Source of the DNA: Timema cristinae | Lineage: Eukaryota > Arthropoda > Insecta > Phasmatodea > Timematidae | Reading direction: 5' to 3' | Length of the DNA: 64,000 nt | Assembly (NCBI GenBank): GCA_039000515.1 | Contig: JBCFYV010000024.1 | Location: 39,661,035-39,725,034 of the forward strand | Shown: piece after piece, positions 63,907 to 64,000 of the stretch | Layout: each line of letters opens with the position of its first letter | Numbering within the stretch: position 1 is the stretch's first letter | Position numbers and translations under genes: made by a program | The notes under the pieces: model-generated | Told to the model about the DNA's origin: nothing | Databases searched by the model: none | Seen by the model: the letters and a program-made list of their open reading frames with translations, nothing else

Positions 63907-64000
63907 NNNNNNNNNNNNNNNNNNNNNNNNNNNNNNNNNNNNNNNNNNNNNNNNNNNNNNNNNNNNNNNNNNNNNNNNNNNNNNNNNNNNNNNNNNNNNN
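63907..64000. other. Assembly gap (94 Ns)
   Basis: Unknown bases to the window end. Confidence 0.99.

Overview
This is eukaryotic, almost certainly insect, nuclear DNA: AT-rich, intron-rich and crowded with repeats. The only protein-coding content I can support is a head-to-tail tandem cluster of three carboxyl/choline-esterase genes, all on the + strand. Several recently mobile tRNA-derived SINEs, hAT-, PIF/Harbinger- and piggyBac-like MITEs, a decayed mariner-type transposase and a Helitron remnant lie in the introns and intergenic DNA. I cannot name the species from the sequence. The esterase type (no signal peptide, GESAG nucleophile elbow) fits the intracellular, alpha-esterase-like enzymes of insects that are known for xenobiotic metabolism.

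Layout. Gene 1 (before 1 to 1701) shows only its last two coding exons. Gene 2 (5782-21534) and gene 3 (38289-62356) are complete, each with ten coding exons at the same positions and in the same phases. Gene 3 is fully open: 1602 bp of joined coding sequence, 533 residues, triad Ser189/Glu322/His442. Gene 2 keeps every splice site and every catalytic motif but lacks one base in exon 1 and one in exon 4; with those bases it would be 535 residues. Gene 1 lacks one base in its last exon. These losses are either early pseudogene lesions or base-calling errors in the assembly. The third intron of both complete genes uses a GC-AG donor (gcaagt) at the identical codon.

Oddities inside the genes. 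The 5' splice acceptor and first part of exon 2 of gene 2 are repeated seven times in an 87-90 bp tandem array. The end of its exon 5, with the donor, is duplicated. A relic of exon 1 lies in intron 1. Gene 3 has an unusual nucleophile elbow, GISAG.

Intergenic and intronic DNA. The 16.7 kb between genes 2 and 3 holds a 64-bp satellite of 18 copies (22.0-23.2 kb), a ~140-bp repeat (26.3-27.0 kb, with relatives at 44-45.5 kb), a ~48-bp repeat split by a SINE (27.4-27.8 kb), and a 2.1 kb minisatellite of 24-bp monomers organised as 72-bp higher-order units (36.0-38.1 kb) that ends about 180 bp upstream of the gene 3 start. Two SINE families with different tRNA-like heads share one 3' tail, and several copies have perfect 9-13 bp target-site duplications. 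Intron 7 of gene 3 contains a broken Helitron helicase with a recognisable 3' terminus. The last 94 bases are Ns.

No prokaryotic, viral or CRISPR system is present. The points most worth following up are the duplicated splice-acceptor array, the conserved GC-AG intron, the shared-tail and headless SINEs, and the higher-order minisatellite beside gene 3.
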